From JBGSKV01 sp041740975 (lineage in GTDB: Bacteria > Bdellovibrionota_B > Oligoflexia > Oligoflexales > JALZUQ01), in NCBI GenBank assembly GCA_041740975.1, contig JBGSKV010000018.1, forward strand, positions 1-26,793: DNA of 26,793 nucleotides, in the 5' to 3' direction. How positions within the stretch are numbered: position 1 is the first letter of the stretch; the number at the start of each line of letters is the position of its first letter. The notes beneath the pieces are model-generated. The model made no database searches. It was not told the origin of the DNA and worked only from the letters and a program-made list of their open reading frames with translations. The translations under genes were made by a program, and so were the position numbers. This document shows, piece after piece, positions 12,558 through 22,900 of the stretch.

Positions 12558-14642
12558 CTACAGTGTCAGTCCGGTAATGCGATGGTATGTATCTTTGCCA
12601 ACGGGCTCATAGGTCGCAAACTGCATGGTGTAAGTCGCGCGGCCCTGGGAAACAGAACGCAAATGGGTCGAATAACCAAACATCTGCGACAAAGGTGCTT
12701 GGGCTGATATCGCTTGTAAATGGCCACGCATGTTGATGCCATTCACTTTACCTTTACGTTGATTGAGATCCGTAATCACACTCGACATATAATCATCCGG
12801 AACCAGGACTTCAATATCCATGATCGGTTCTAAGAGCTGAGGTTTTGCTTTTTGCACGGCATGGCGCATGGCATTGGACGCGGCAATACGGAAGGCGATC
12901 TCATCGGTGATCTCTTCATCATAGGCACCACCTTTCAAGATGGCTTTGATACCGATCATAGGAAAGCCGGCAATAGTTCCGGCATTCATCGCTTCGGTGA
13001 TGCCCTGCTTCACGGAAGCAACGAAATGCACGGGCACCTGACTCACACCAGCTTTATTTTCAAACTCAACTTGTGATTTTGTATTTTCTATTGGAACAAG
13101 CTCCAACTCAACTTCCGCAAATTGATTGATACCGATATCGCGACGAAAAGTTTCGCGATGCGTCACCTTCTGCGTAATCGTTTCTCGGTAAGAAACTTGC
13201 GGCGAACCGACGTTGGCTTCGACCTTAAACTCGCGCTTTAAGCGGTCAATAATAATGTCGAGATGAAGCTCACCCATCCCGCGAATGATCTTTTGTCCGG
13301 TTTCTTTATCGTCAGTCACATGGAATGACGGGTCCTCTGCGACAAGGCGCTCTAGTGCTTTCTCGAGCTTCTCCGCATCGACACTGCTTCGAGGTTCGAT
13401 GGCCTGGGCAATGACCGCTTCCGGAAAATCAACCGATTCAAATCGTATAGGATGCTTCGCATCGCAAAGCGTATCACCCGTAGCGACGAGTTTCATACCT
13501 GCAATCGCACAAATATCTCCGGCACCAACGGATTTGATTTCTTCACGTTGGTTGGCTTGCATACGAAAGATTTTTTGCAGGCGTTCTTTTTTATCGAGGC
13601 GTGTGTTGAGCACCATATCCCCTACCGTGACAACCCCCGAATAGACTCGCAAATAACAAACATGGCCCAAGAACGGATCGCTGCGGATCTTGAAAGCTAA
13701 AGCTGAAAACGGTGCATCATCCACTCTTTTTCTCGTCAGTTTCGTTTCCTTGGTATCGGCACTCAAACCTTCGACGTCAGAAAGGTCCACAGGTGAAGGA
13801 AGGTAATCAATAACCGCATTGATAAGTGGCTGGACGCCTTTGTTTTTAAAGGCTGAGCCGCAGATCACCGGCACCATTTTCATGGCAATGGTCGCCGCGC
13901 GACAAGCCGTTTTCATATCGTGAGCAGTAATCTCTTCACCGCCCAAATATTTTTCCATGAAGGTATCGTCAACTTCCGCAAGTGACTCGATGAGAAATTC
14001 ACGGGCCGTTTGGTAGTCGAGCTCTAAATCAGCCGGTACATCGGTCTCCAAATATTTTTCACCAGACTGTCCGGACGCATCTTCCCAAATGAGTGCTTTG
14101 CCAGTGATGAGGTCCACGACCCCTTTGAACTGATCCTCCACGCCAATCGGAATTTGTATAGGCACCGCTTTGGCTTTAAGTCTTTCCACAATGGAATCAA
14201 CAGAAGCTTGAAAGTTTCCGCCCACTCGATCGAGTTTATTAATGAAAGCGATGCGTGGGACTTTGTATTTATCAGCCTGACGCCAAACAGTCTCAGACTG
14301 CGGCTCGACACCATGCACGCCGTCAAACACGGCGACTGCACCATCTAAAACACGCAAAGAGCGTTCAACTTCAACAGTAAAGTCTACGTGGCCAGGCGTG
14401 TCGATAATATTAATGGTGTGGTCTTGCCAGTAACAGGTGATCGCCGCAGCCGTGATCGTAATCCCGCGCTCCTGCTCCTGAATCATCCAATCCATGGTGG
14501 CCGCGCCATCGTGCACTTCGCCAATGCGATGAATTTTTCCAGTGTAATAAAGGATGCGCTCGGTAGTGGTGGTCTTGCCGGCATCAATATGAGCCATGAT
14601 ACCAATGTTACGAAGGTTCTTTAGATTGATCGGCTTAGACAT
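12558..14642 (-). CDS. fusA: translation elongation factor G
   Basis: This encodes 694 residues, the usual EF-G length. It drives GTP-dependent translocation of tRNA and mRNA on the ribosome and also acts in recycling. Visible motifs: P-loop AHIDAGKT (17-24), switch I ERGITIT (58-64), DTPGHVD with His85 (81-87), and NKLD (135-138, where most EF-Gs have NKMD). Domains II to V follow at full length. The ATG at 14640-14642 has no well-placed Shine-Dalgarno: the nearest GGAG lies about 14 bases upstream. A 127-bp palindromic element fills most of the 151-base gap to rpsG, so coupling to rpsL-rpsG may be altered. Downstream is tRNA-Val rather than tuf. Confidence 0.98.
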   Translation of the reverse strand: MSKPINLKNLRNIGIMAHIDAGKTTTTERILYYTGKIHRIGEVHDGAATMDWMIQEQERGITITAAAITCYWQDHTINIIDTPGHVDFTVEVERSLRVLDGAVAVFDGVHGVEPQSETVWRQADKYKVPRIAFINKLDRVGGNFQASVDSIVERLKAKAVPIQIPIGVEDQFKGVVDLITGKALIWEDASGQSGEKYLETDVPADLELDYQTAREFLIESLAEVDDTFMEKYLGGEEITAHDMKTACRAATIAMKMVPVICGSAFKNKGVQPLINAVIDYLPSPVDLSDVEGLSADTKETKLTRKRVDDAPFSALAFKIRSDPFLGHVCYLRVYSGVVTVGDMVLNTRLDKKERLQKIFRMQANQREEIKSVGAGDICAIAGMKLVATGDTLCDAKHPIRFESVDFPEAVIAQAIEPRSSVDAEKLEKALERLVAEDPSFHVTDDKETGQKIIRGMGELHLDIIIDRLKREFKVEANVGSPQVSYRETITQKVTHRETFRRDIGINQFAEVELELVPIENTKSQVEFENKAGVSQVPVHFVASVKQGITEAMNAGTIAGFPMIGIKAILKGGAYDEEITDEIAFRIAASNAMRHAVQKAKPQLLEPIMDIEVLVPDDYMSSVITDLNQRKGKVNGINMRGHLQAISAQAPLSQMFGYSTHLRSVSQGRATYTMQFATYEPVGKDTYHRITGLTL

Positions 14643-14667
14643 ATTCTAGGTATTAACTCCGCGTAAT

Positions 14668-14794
14668 GTAAAAGCCCGCTTACATTTATGAGGGCAAGGC
14701 GTTGAGTCGCCGAGCACCGGAGTTTACAACTAGTAAATGAGGATGCGAGGCGATGAAAACAACGCAGCCATCATACATGTAAGTGGGCTTTTAC
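14668..14794 (-). repeat. 127-bp imperfect palindromic element between rpsG and fusA (MITE/REP-like)
   Basis: The outer 18-base arms (14668-14685 and 14777-14794) are reverse complements with one mismatch. Nested pairs share the same centre near 14730: GCGTTG/CAACGC (14699-14704, 14760-14765), TCGCC/GGCGA (14707-14711, 14749-14753) and TTTAC/GTAAA (14723-14727, 14733-14737). The outer end touches the rpsG stop codon. This layout is that of a short non-autonomous palindromic intergenic repeat. No open frame is inside. Transcribed in the operon, it would fold into a long hairpin. Confidence 0.75.
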
Positions 14795-15264
14795 TACCAG
14801 CGGAAATGGGCGAAAGCTTTGTTTGCGTCAGCCATTTTATGAACATCTTCACGACGCTTAATCGCGCCGCCACGGTTTGCTGCAGCATCTTGTAGTTCAC
14901 CAGCTAAACGCTCTGACATACTTCGACCAGCACGTTGGCGCGAAAATTCGATGATCCAACGAATCGCCAAAGCTTGACGACGTTCAGGACGAACTTCAAC
15001 CGGAACTTGGTAGTTTGAACCACCAACACGGCGAGATTTTACTTCGAGAAGAGGGCGAGTGTTGTCGACCGCAGTTCTAAAAATTTCGATGCCTTTTTTG
15101 GTTCCACCTTTTTCGATAGAACGAATGGCATTATAAAATTGTTTTTCTGCAGCGGCTTTTTTGCCATCTTTCATCATACAATTGATAAAGCGAGTGACGA
15201 GTTCTTCACCGAAAATTGGATCTGGTAAAACTTTTCGTTTCTCAATCTGTCGTCTTCTTGACAT
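14794..15264 (-). CDS. rpsG: 30S ribosomal protein S7
   Basis: This encodes 156 residues, typical length for bacterial S7. It nucleates assembly of the 30S head by binding the 3' domain of 16S rRNA and contacts E-site tRNA. The diagnostic N-terminus (MSRRRQIEKRKVLPDPIFGEELVTRFIN), VGGSNYQVPVEV and the C-terminal region with the final FAHFRW are present. It follows rpsL by 37 bases in the classical str-operon order. Its stop codon overlaps the end of the palindromic element. Confidence 0.98.
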   Translation of the reverse strand: MSRRRQIEKRKVLPDPIFGEELVTRFINCMMKDGKKAAAEKQFYNAIRSIEKGGTKKGIEIFRTAVDNTRPLLEVKSRRVGGSNYQVPVEVRPERRQALAIRWIIEFSRQRAGRSMSERLAGELQDAAANRGGAIKRREDVHKMADANKAFAHFRW

Positions 15265-15301
15265 CTAAAATATCCTTCTTACTTCTAAATGAAATTATGA
15301 A

Positions 15302-15682
15302 TTAAGCGCCTTTTTTCGGTCTCTTCGCACCGTATTTACTGCGGCCTTGTTTTCTTCCTTCAACGCCTAAGCAGTCGAGGGTACCGCGAATAATATGGTA
15401 ACGAACACCCGGCAAATCTTTTACTTTTCCACCGCGAATCATAACAACACTATGCTCTTGCAAGTTATGACCTTCACCGCCGATATAAGAGTTGGCTTCC
15501 ATTCCGTTGGATAAACGGACACGAGCCACTTTTCGTAAGGCAGAGTTCGGTTTTTTCGGCGTTGTCGTGTAAACACGAACGCAAACACCGCGCTTCGAAG
15601 GACAGCCTTGCAAAGCTGGAGATTTTGTTTTTTGCTTCTGACCAAGACGGCCATGAGCAATTAATTGATTGATAGTTGGCAT
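15302..15682 (-). CDS. rpsL: 30S ribosomal protein S12
   Basis: This encodes 126 residues (family 123-126). It sits at the decoding centre and governs accuracy. The universally conserved TTPKKPNSALRKVARVRL (Lys43) and GGKVKDLPGVRYH (Lys88, and Asp89 of the site often methylthiolated) are unchanged, so the sequence has the streptomycin-sensitive form. Cys27, Cys34 and Cys104 are as in other S12 proteins. It follows rpoC by 90 bases and precedes rpsG. The ribosome binding site is weak (GGGAC). Confidence 0.98.
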   Translation of the reverse strand: MPTINQLIAHGRLGQKQKTKSPALQGCPSKRGVCVRVYTTTPKKPNSALRKVARVRLSNGMEANSYIGGEGHNLQEHSVVMIRGGKVKDLPGVRYHIIRGTLDCLGVEGRKQGRSKYGAKRPKKGA

Positions 15683-15772
15683 GTAACAATAGTCCCTATA
15701 AGTCTAAATTCTCAGTGATTTCAGTAACAAAACCCTATACGTTCGGCAACTCATTTCCTACAGGCAAAAACC

Positions 15773-18700
15773 TTAAGGATTTGCAGCTCTTGCCCCAACT
15801 GCTGCTTGTTCGGTACCGCCAGTGCCGCGATGATGCACTTTTGCCTTCATCGAGCGGTACGCGTCGCGGCCTGTTCCAGCCGGTACCAAGCGTCCCATAA
15901 TGACGTTTTCTTTGAGACCACGCAAGTAATCCACACGGCCTTGCAACGCGGCCTCTGTAAGAACTTTCGTAGTTTCTTGGAATGATGCGGCAGAAATGAA
16001 ACTTTCTGTCGACAACGACGCCTTCGTAATACCCAATAACAGAGGTTCGGCTTCTGCTTGCGCTCCACCTTCAGCAGCAACTCTGTCATTTTCGATTTGT
16101 AATTCTAACTTGTCCACTTGGTCACCTGGTAAGAATTTCGTGTCACCAGAAACAGTGATCTTCACGCGACGTACCATTTGACGAACGATAACTTCAATGT
16201 GCTTATCCGCAATTTTTACACCTTGAAGGCGATAAACTTCTTGGATTTCGCGAGTAAGATACTCTGAAAGTGCTTTGAATCCAAGGATCGCCAAGATGTC
16301 ATGCGGATTACTCGCACCATCCACAATGAAATCGCCTTTGCGAATATAGTCACCTTCCGTGACAATAACGTGGCCGCCTTTTGGAATCAAAAATTCTGTC
16401 GCTTCGCCATCTTCCGAAGTCAAAACAACTTTACGTTTACCTTTGGTATCTGCTCCGAAAGAAACCGTTCCTGTGCGACTTGCCATAACAGCCATGTCTT
16501 TCGGTTTACGAGCTTCGAAGAGTTCGCCTACCCGTGGTAGACCACCGGTAATATCTTTTGTTTTTGCTGTTTCACGCGGAATTTTTGCAAGGACGTCACC
16601 AGCGCGGATTTCGTCGTTTCGGTTTACCTGGATCTGGGCACCCGCTGGTAAAGAGTAACGCGCATCACGCTTGCCACCGATGTTAAGAACTTTTCCGTCT
16701 TTGCCAACAATCTCGATACTCGGCTTGAGGTCACCGGAACTAGCGGTGACAACTTTACGAGTTAAGAAAGTGACTTCATCCGTACGTTCTTCAATCGTTT
16801 GACCCTCTGTCAAATCAACAAAGACTGCCTTACCATCAACCGCAGCAATAATAGAAACCGCAAACGGGTCCCATTCTGCGAGGCGAGTACCAGCTTCGAT
16901 TTTTTGACCATCTTTTTCAATCAACAAAGTCGAACCGTAAGAAATTGGATAAGTCTCTAAGCGTTTATCGTTTGGTCCAATGATTTGAACCTCACCACTA
17001 CGGCTAAGAACAATGGCTTTACCTTCACGATTCTTCGTAGTTTGTAAGTTAATGAACTTAGCCACACCCGAGAAACCTGATGTCAAAGTGTTGTTTTCAA
17101 CTCTATGCGTAACGGTACCACCAAAGTGGAACGTTCTCATCGTCAACTGAGTACCTGGTTCACCGATCGACTGAGCCGCGATAACACCGACTGCTTCACC
17201 GACGTTAACCGGATGACCTGTTGCCAAGTCGCGACCGTAACAAAGCGCGCAAACTCCACGTTTCGATTCGCAAGTCAATACCGAACGAGCCCGGACAACT
17301 TCGATACCTGAAGCATCGATAAGTTTTCCCTTAGGCTCATCAAAAATATCATTTCGTTTAATAAGAACTTCGTTTGAAATCGGATGCAGCACATCTTCAG
17401 CCGCTGCGCGACCGTAGAGTACTTGACCAATTGTCTCTTTCACATCCGCACCGTCACGAAGAGCAACGATGTTCATGGATTCAACCGATCCGCAATCCTC
17501 TTCACTAATAATCGAGTCTTGGGCAACGTCCACAAGACGGCGCGTCAAGTATCCCGAACTAGCTGTTTTTAAAGCTGTATCCGCCAAACCCTTACGAGCA
17601 CCGTGGGTAGAGGTAAAGTACTGAAGTACTGTTAAACCTTCACGGAAGTTCGACGTAATCGGCGTTTCAATAATCTCTCCTGACGGCTTCGCCATCAAAC
17701 CGCGCATACCAGCAAGCTGACGAATCTGTTGCGAAGAACCCCGCGCACCAGAATCGGCCATCATGAAAATCGAGTTGGAACTTGGCACGCGAACTTTTTC
17801 GCCTTTGAAGTTCACCGCATCGGTTTCCGCGATGTTGGACATCATCGCCTGAGAAATTTTCTCGGTCACTTTCGCCCAAATATCGATAACTTTATTATAA
17901 CGCTCACCTTCCGTTAAGAGACCTTCAGAGTATTGCTCCTTGATCATCTTCACTTCGTCGTAAGCTTTTGCGAGTAAATCTTTCTTGCTGTCCGGGATAA
18001 CCATGTCGTGCAAACATATCGAAATACCGGCTTTAGTAGAATAACGGTATCCGATAGATCTTAAAGCATCTGCCAAGAGCACGGTACGTTTTGGGCCTGA
18101 GTGCTTGAAAGTCTCATGAATGAGGTTTTCCAAAGCTTTTTTCGAAAGTGTTTTATTGAGGTATTCGAAAGGCACTTCTTCCGGCACAACTTCTGACAAA
18201 ATGACACGGCCTACAGTCGTCGTAACTTTTTTGCCTTTCATGCGAAGTGTAATCGGAGCTTGAAGGCCTACAACACCATGATCGTACGCCGCTCGAACTT
18301 CTTCAACACAGCTAAAGTTTTTGCCGGCACCTGGCGCTTCAACATTTTCTTTAGTCAAATAGTAGCAACCCAAGACGATATCTTGAGAAGGAACAATAAC
18401 GGGTGTGCCGGACGCCGGCGACATGATGTTGTTCGTCGACATCATCAAAACGCGAGCTTCCATTTGCGCTTCCACAGAAAGTGGAACGTGAACGGCCATC
18501 TGGTCACCGTCAAAGTCCGCATTGAACGCGAAACAAACGAGTGGATGCAGCTGAATCGCTTTACCTTCGATCAAGACTGGTTCGAAAGCTTGAATACCAA
18601 GTCTGTGAAGTGTAGGAGCTCGGTTCAAAAGAACCGGATGCTCTTTCGTGACTTCTTCCAAAATATCCCAAACTTCAGGATGCTCTTTTTCGACTAGCTT

Positions 18701-19906
18701 TTTCGCACTTTTGATGGTGGAAACAATGCCATGCTCTTCGAGTTTGTTGTAAAGGAATGGCTTGAATAATTCGATCGCCATTTTTTTAGGAAGACCGCAC
18801 TGATGCAAGTTCAACTGTGGACCGGCAACAATAACGGAACGACCCGAGTAGTCGACCCGTTTTCCTAATAAGTTTTGACGGAAACGACCTTGCTTACCCT
18901 TCAACATGTCTGACAAAGATCGCAACGGACGTTTGTTGGTACCTGTGAAGACTTTGCCGCGACGACCATTGTCAAACAAGGCATCGACGGATTCTTGAAG
19001 CATGCGTTTTTCGTTACGAACGATAATGTTCGGAGCGTTGAGTTCCATCAGGCGTAGCAAACGATTGTTACGGTTAATGACTCGGCGATAGAGATCGTTC
19101 AAGTCAGAAGTCGCAAAACGACCGCCATCTAGTGGCACGAGTGGACGAAGATCTGGCGGCAGAACCGGGATAACGCTGAGCATCATCCAGCTTGGTTTTG
19201 CACCGCTGTTTTTGAAAGCTTCGACAATACGAAGTCTTTTTTGGTATTTTTTACGAGTCGTTTCAGAGTTTGTTGTCTTGAGAGCTGCGCGCAAATCATC
19301 CGCAAGGAAATCCACGTCTATCGCTGCCAAAAGGTCATGAATTGCTTCGGCGCCGGCACCAATACGGAACGCTCCGTTTCCTAGCTCTTGTACGAGAAGG
19401 TCATGATCATCTTCCGAAATTACCTGGCCGCGCTTCAACTTGGTGACTTCTTCGTTACCCGGATCAAGGACAACAAGCGCTTCACTATAGAGAATGCGTT
19501 CAACGTCTTTTAGCGCGATGTCTAAGATCGAGCCGATACGAGAAGGAAGTGATTTCAAAAACCAAATGTGGGCTACAGGAGTCGCTAAGTTAATGTGACC
19601 CAAACGCTCACGACGAACTTTAGAGTGGATAACTTCCACACCGCACTTATCGCAAACAATACCCCGATGCTTCATCCGCTTGTATTTACCGCAGATACAC
19701 TCAAAGTCTCGCACTGGTCCGAAAATCTTCGCACAAAATAAGCCATCACGTTCAGGCTTAAACGTACGGTAGTTAATCGTCTCTGGCTTTCTTACTTCGC
19801 CATACGACCAGCTTCGAATCTTCTCTGGCGAGGCCAATGAAATTTTAATTTCATTGAACTCAAGTGGATTCGTAGGTTTATCAAAAAAAGTACTAAAATC
19901 TCTCAC
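15773..19906 (-). CDS. rpoC: DNA-directed RNA polymerase subunit beta'
   Basis: This encodes 1377 residues from a GTG at 19904-19906 (GAGG upstream). It forms the catalytic core with RpoB. The N-terminal zinc site has Cys70, Cys72, Cys85 and Cys88 at the same positions as in E. coli. The active-site motif NADFDGD gives Asp464, Asp466 and Asp468 for the catalytic magnesium. The second zinc cluster is seen in LTCESKRGVCALCYGRD, followed by the bridge-helix/trigger-loop region (GEAVGVIAAQSIGEPGTQLTMRTFH). The length equals ordinary proteobacterial RpoC, with no truncation. The rpoB stop is 41 bases upstream. Confidence 0.99.
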   Translation of the reverse strand: MRDFSTFFDKPTNPLEFNEIKISLASPEKIRSWSYGEVRKPETINYRTFKPERDGLFCAKIFGPVRDFECICGKYKRMKHRGIVCDKCGVEVIHSKVRRERLGHINLATPVAHIWFLKSLPSRIGSILDIALKDVERILYSEALVVLDPGNEEVTKLKRGQVISEDDHDLLVQELGNGAFRIGAGAEAIHDLLAAIDVDFLADDLRAALKTTNSETTRKKYQKRLRIVEAFKNSGAKPSWMMLSVIPVLPPDLRPLVPLDGGRFATSDLNDLYRRVINRNNRLLRLMELNAPNIIVRNEKRMLQESVDALFDNGRRGKVFTGTNKRPLRSLSDMLKGKQGRFRQNLLGKRVDYSGRSVIVAGPQLNLHQCGLPKKMAIELFKPFLYNKLEEHGIVSTIKSAKKLVEKEHPEVWDILEEVTKEHPVLLNRAPTLHRLGIQAFEPVLIEGKAIQLHPLVCFAFNADFDGDQMAVHVPLSVEAQMEARVLMMSTNNIMSPASGTPVIVPSQDIVLGCYYLTKENVEAPGAGKNFSCVEEVRAAYDHGVVGLQAPITLRMKGKKVTTTVGRVILSEVVPEEVPFEYLNKTLSKKALENLIHETFKHSGPKRTVLLADALRSIGYRYSTKAGISICLHDMVIPDSKKDLLAKAYDEVKMIKEQYSEGLLTEGERYNKVIDIWAKVTEKISQAMMSNIAETDAVNFKGEKVRVPSSNSIFMMADSGARGSSQQIRQLAGMRGLMAKPSGEIIETPITSNFREGLTVLQYFTSTHGARKGLADTALKTASSGYLTRRLVDVAQDSIISEEDCGSVESMNIVALRDGADVKETIGQVLYGRAAAEDVLHPISNEVLIKRNDIFDEPKGKLIDASGIEVVRARSVLTCESKRGVCALCYGRDLATGHPVNVGEAVGVIAAQSIGEPGTQLTMRTFHFGGTVTHRVENNTLTSGFSGVAKFINLQTTKNREGKAIVLSRSGEVQIIGPNDKRLETYPISYGSTLLIEKDGQKIEAGTRLAEWDPFAVSIIAAVDGKAVFVDLTEGQTIEERTDEVTFLTRKVVTASSGDLKPSIEIVGKDGKVLNIGGKRDARYSLPAGAQIQVNRNDEIRAGDVLAKIPRETAKTKDITGGLPRVGELFEARKPKDMAVMASRTGTVSFGADTKGKRKVVLTSEDGEATEFLIPKGGHVIVTEGDYIRKGDFIVDGASNPHDILAILGFKALSEYLTREIQEVYRLQGVKIADKHIEVIVRQMVRRVKITVSGDTKFLPGDQVDKLELQIENDRVAAEGGAQAEAEPLLLGITKASLSTESFISAASFQETTKVLTEAALQGRVDYLRGLKENVIMGRLVPAGTGRDAYRSMKAKVHHRGTGGTEQAAVGARAANP

Positions 19907-19947
19907 CGCATACCTCGTCTATGACGTCCGTTGAAGCTAACTATTTC

Positions 19948-22900
19948 TTAGTGTCTTAAACTATCGACGGAATATTCTTGCCCGTCTTTAATTAAGTTCA
20001 CATCCAAGCCCAAGCTTTGAAGCTCTTTCACCAAAACGTTGAAACTTTCTGGTAGGCCCGGTGTCATCATGTTTTGACCCTTCACAATTGATTCGTACAT
20101 TCTTGTACGACCAACCGAGTCATCTGATTTCACCGTCAAAAATTCTTGTAGAGTATTGGCTGCACCATATGCTTCCATTGCCCAAACTTCCATCTCACCT
20201 AGACGCTGACCACCGAACTGGGCTTTACCACCGAGCGGCTGTTGCGTAACGAGAGAGTATGGTCCAATCGAACGAGCATGGATCTTTTCATCAACTAAGT
20301 GATGCAGTTTCAACATATACATGACACCAACGGTGACTTTGTTATCGAACTGGTTACCAGTACGACCATCAAAGAGAACCGACTGTGCGTCTTTGCTTTG
20401 CTCTGCAAGTTCCAAATATTTTTCAATATCGACTTCTTTCGCGCCGTCGAATACCGGGTTAGCGAAATGCACGCCTTCACGATACTTGCGAACGAACTTA
20501 TGAAGATCGGCCTCAGAACATCCTTTAACGAATTCTTTGACTTCTTTGCCGTCAAAAATTTCAAGGATCAGTCCTTCCAGTTGTTGCTTCGAGCGTTTTT
20601 CATCGAGGATTCTGTTGAGCTTCTCGCCAAGGCCTTTTGCCGCCCAACCAAGATGCGTTTCCAAAATCTGTCCGACGTTCATACGTGAAGGAACACCTAA
20701 TGGGTTCAACACGATATCAACTGGGCGTCCATCAACTAAGAAAGGCATATCTTCTTCAGGAAGTACCCGAGAAACGACACCTTTGTTACCATGACGGCCG
20801 GCCATTTTATCGCCGACTTGAATCTTACGCTTAATCGCAACGTAAACTTTTACCATTTTGATGACGCCAGGAGGCAATTCGTCGCCTTTACGGATACGTT
20901 TGCATTCTTCTTCAGTCATATAACGGATGATGTTTACTTTTTCTTTGAGGTTCTCACAGCATTGTTTGATGAGATTGTTTTTCTCTGCATCTTTCACGGC
21001 TAATTGATCCCAATGACGCACGTCCGCTTTCTCAAGAAGTTCTTTCGATAAAGCATCGCCTTTTTCCGCGACGGCTTCACCGTTGTCATTCTTGATACCT
21101 TGCGCAAGAGCTTCGCCTTTTGCAATACGCTCAATCTTACCAGCAGCAGAGCCTTTGATAATAGCGATGCGATCGGCTTCATCTTTTTTGAGAGCAGAAA
21201 TTTCTTGCTCTTCAATTTGCAAACTACGGCTGTCTTTCTCAGCGCCTTCACGGGCGAAAATTTTCGCGCCAATGACGGTTCCGACAACACCCGGAGGGAC
21301 TCGTAGAGACGTATCTCTGACGTCACCCGCTTTTTCACCAAAGATAGCTCGGAGGAGTTTCTCTTCTGGAGTCAGCTGAGTTTCACCTTTTGGCGTAATC
21401 TTACCAACAAGAAGGTCACCCGGTTGCACTTCTGCACCGATACGAATCAAGCCAGAATCGTCGAGATCGTTTAACGCTTCCTCGCCGACATTTGGAATAT
21501 CCGAAGTGATTTCTTCTTGGCCGAGTTTCGTATCGCGAGAGACACATTCGAATTCTTGAATGTGAACACTCGTGAAAATATCGTCTTTTACAAGTTTTTC
21601 TGACAAGAGGATGGAGTCCTCAAAGTTGTATCCGCCCCACGGCATGAACGCTACAACTGTGTTTTGACCCAACGCCAACTCACCCATTTCAGTCGCGAAA
21701 CCATCAGCAATCATATCCCCTTCGCGAACTTTTTCGCCTTGGACTACGATCGGTTTTTGGTTGATACAAGTGTCCAAGTTTGAACGCTTATATTTTTTGA
21801 GTTTGTAAATATCTACGTCTGCACCGACTTCCGTCATGTTAGACGAGCTATCTTCTTCTGTCCTGACAACGATACGTTCCGCATCCACGGAAACGACCAC
21901 ACCAGAACGTTTGGCAACGATCCCAGCACCCGAGTCACGCGCAACCTTACCTTCAATACCCGTTCCTACGAGAGGAGCGCGAGTTTTGAGAAGTGGCACG
22001 GCTTGACGCTGCATGTTCGAACCCATGAGGGCACGGTTAGCATCGTCATTTTGCAAGAAAGGAATCAAAGAGGCCGCGACCGATACAAGTTGGTTTGTGC
22101 CCACTTCCATCAAATCGATTTCGTCACTGCGAGCGATTTCACTCTCACCACGACGACTAACCGCTGTGTATTCTTCTTTGCGAAGTTGATCTTCAGGCGT
22201 CGCTTGAACGATAACGTGCTCGTTATGTTCTTCTGAAACCGAATAATACTTCACGGATTTCTTCGGATCTTTTTCACGCAAATTTCGGTACGGGGTTTCA
22301 ATGAAACCGTACTTGTTGACGCGCGCAAAAGTCGCCAAAGAAGAAATCAAACCGATGTTCGGACCTTCCGGTGTTTCGATCGGACAGATACGACCATAAT
22401 GCGTTGGATGCACGTCACGAACCTCGAAACCTGCACGCTCACGACTGAGACCTCCTGGCCCTAAGGCTGATAGGCGGCGTTTATGCGTGACTTCCGACAG
22501 AGGATTCGTTTGGTCCATGAACTGGCTTAACTGCGAACTGCCAAAAAATTCTTTGACAACCGCTGCAGCCGGCTTGTTGTTGATAAGGTCATGCGGCAAC
22601 AACGTATCGATGTCTTGCAACTGCAATCGTTCGCGAATGGCGCGTTCGATACGGAGCAAACCGATACGGTATTGGTTTTCCAAAAGCTCGCCAACGGCAC
22701 GAACACGACGGTTACCAAGATGGTCAATATCGTCGATTTCGCCGTTACCGGTTTTGAGAGTCAGCAAATAGCTGACCGTTTTCATAATGTCTTCTTTGGT
22801 TAACGTTCTGGTTTCGACCGGTAGGTCCAAGCCAAGTCGCTCATTCAATTTAATACGGCCGACAGCGCTAAGGTCATAGCGGTCCGGATTAAAGAATAGG

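Noticed and set aside
13285..13644. 119-codon plus-strand frame opposite fusA
   Set aside because: Ser/Arg-rich translation, antisense to an essential conserved gene, with no ribosome binding site or recognisable motif.
22460..22560. Possible rifampicin-resistance changes in rpoB (and streptomycin changes in rpsL)
   Set aside because: Residues equivalent to E. coli RpoB 516, 526 and 531 and S12 Lys43 and Lys88 are all wild type.
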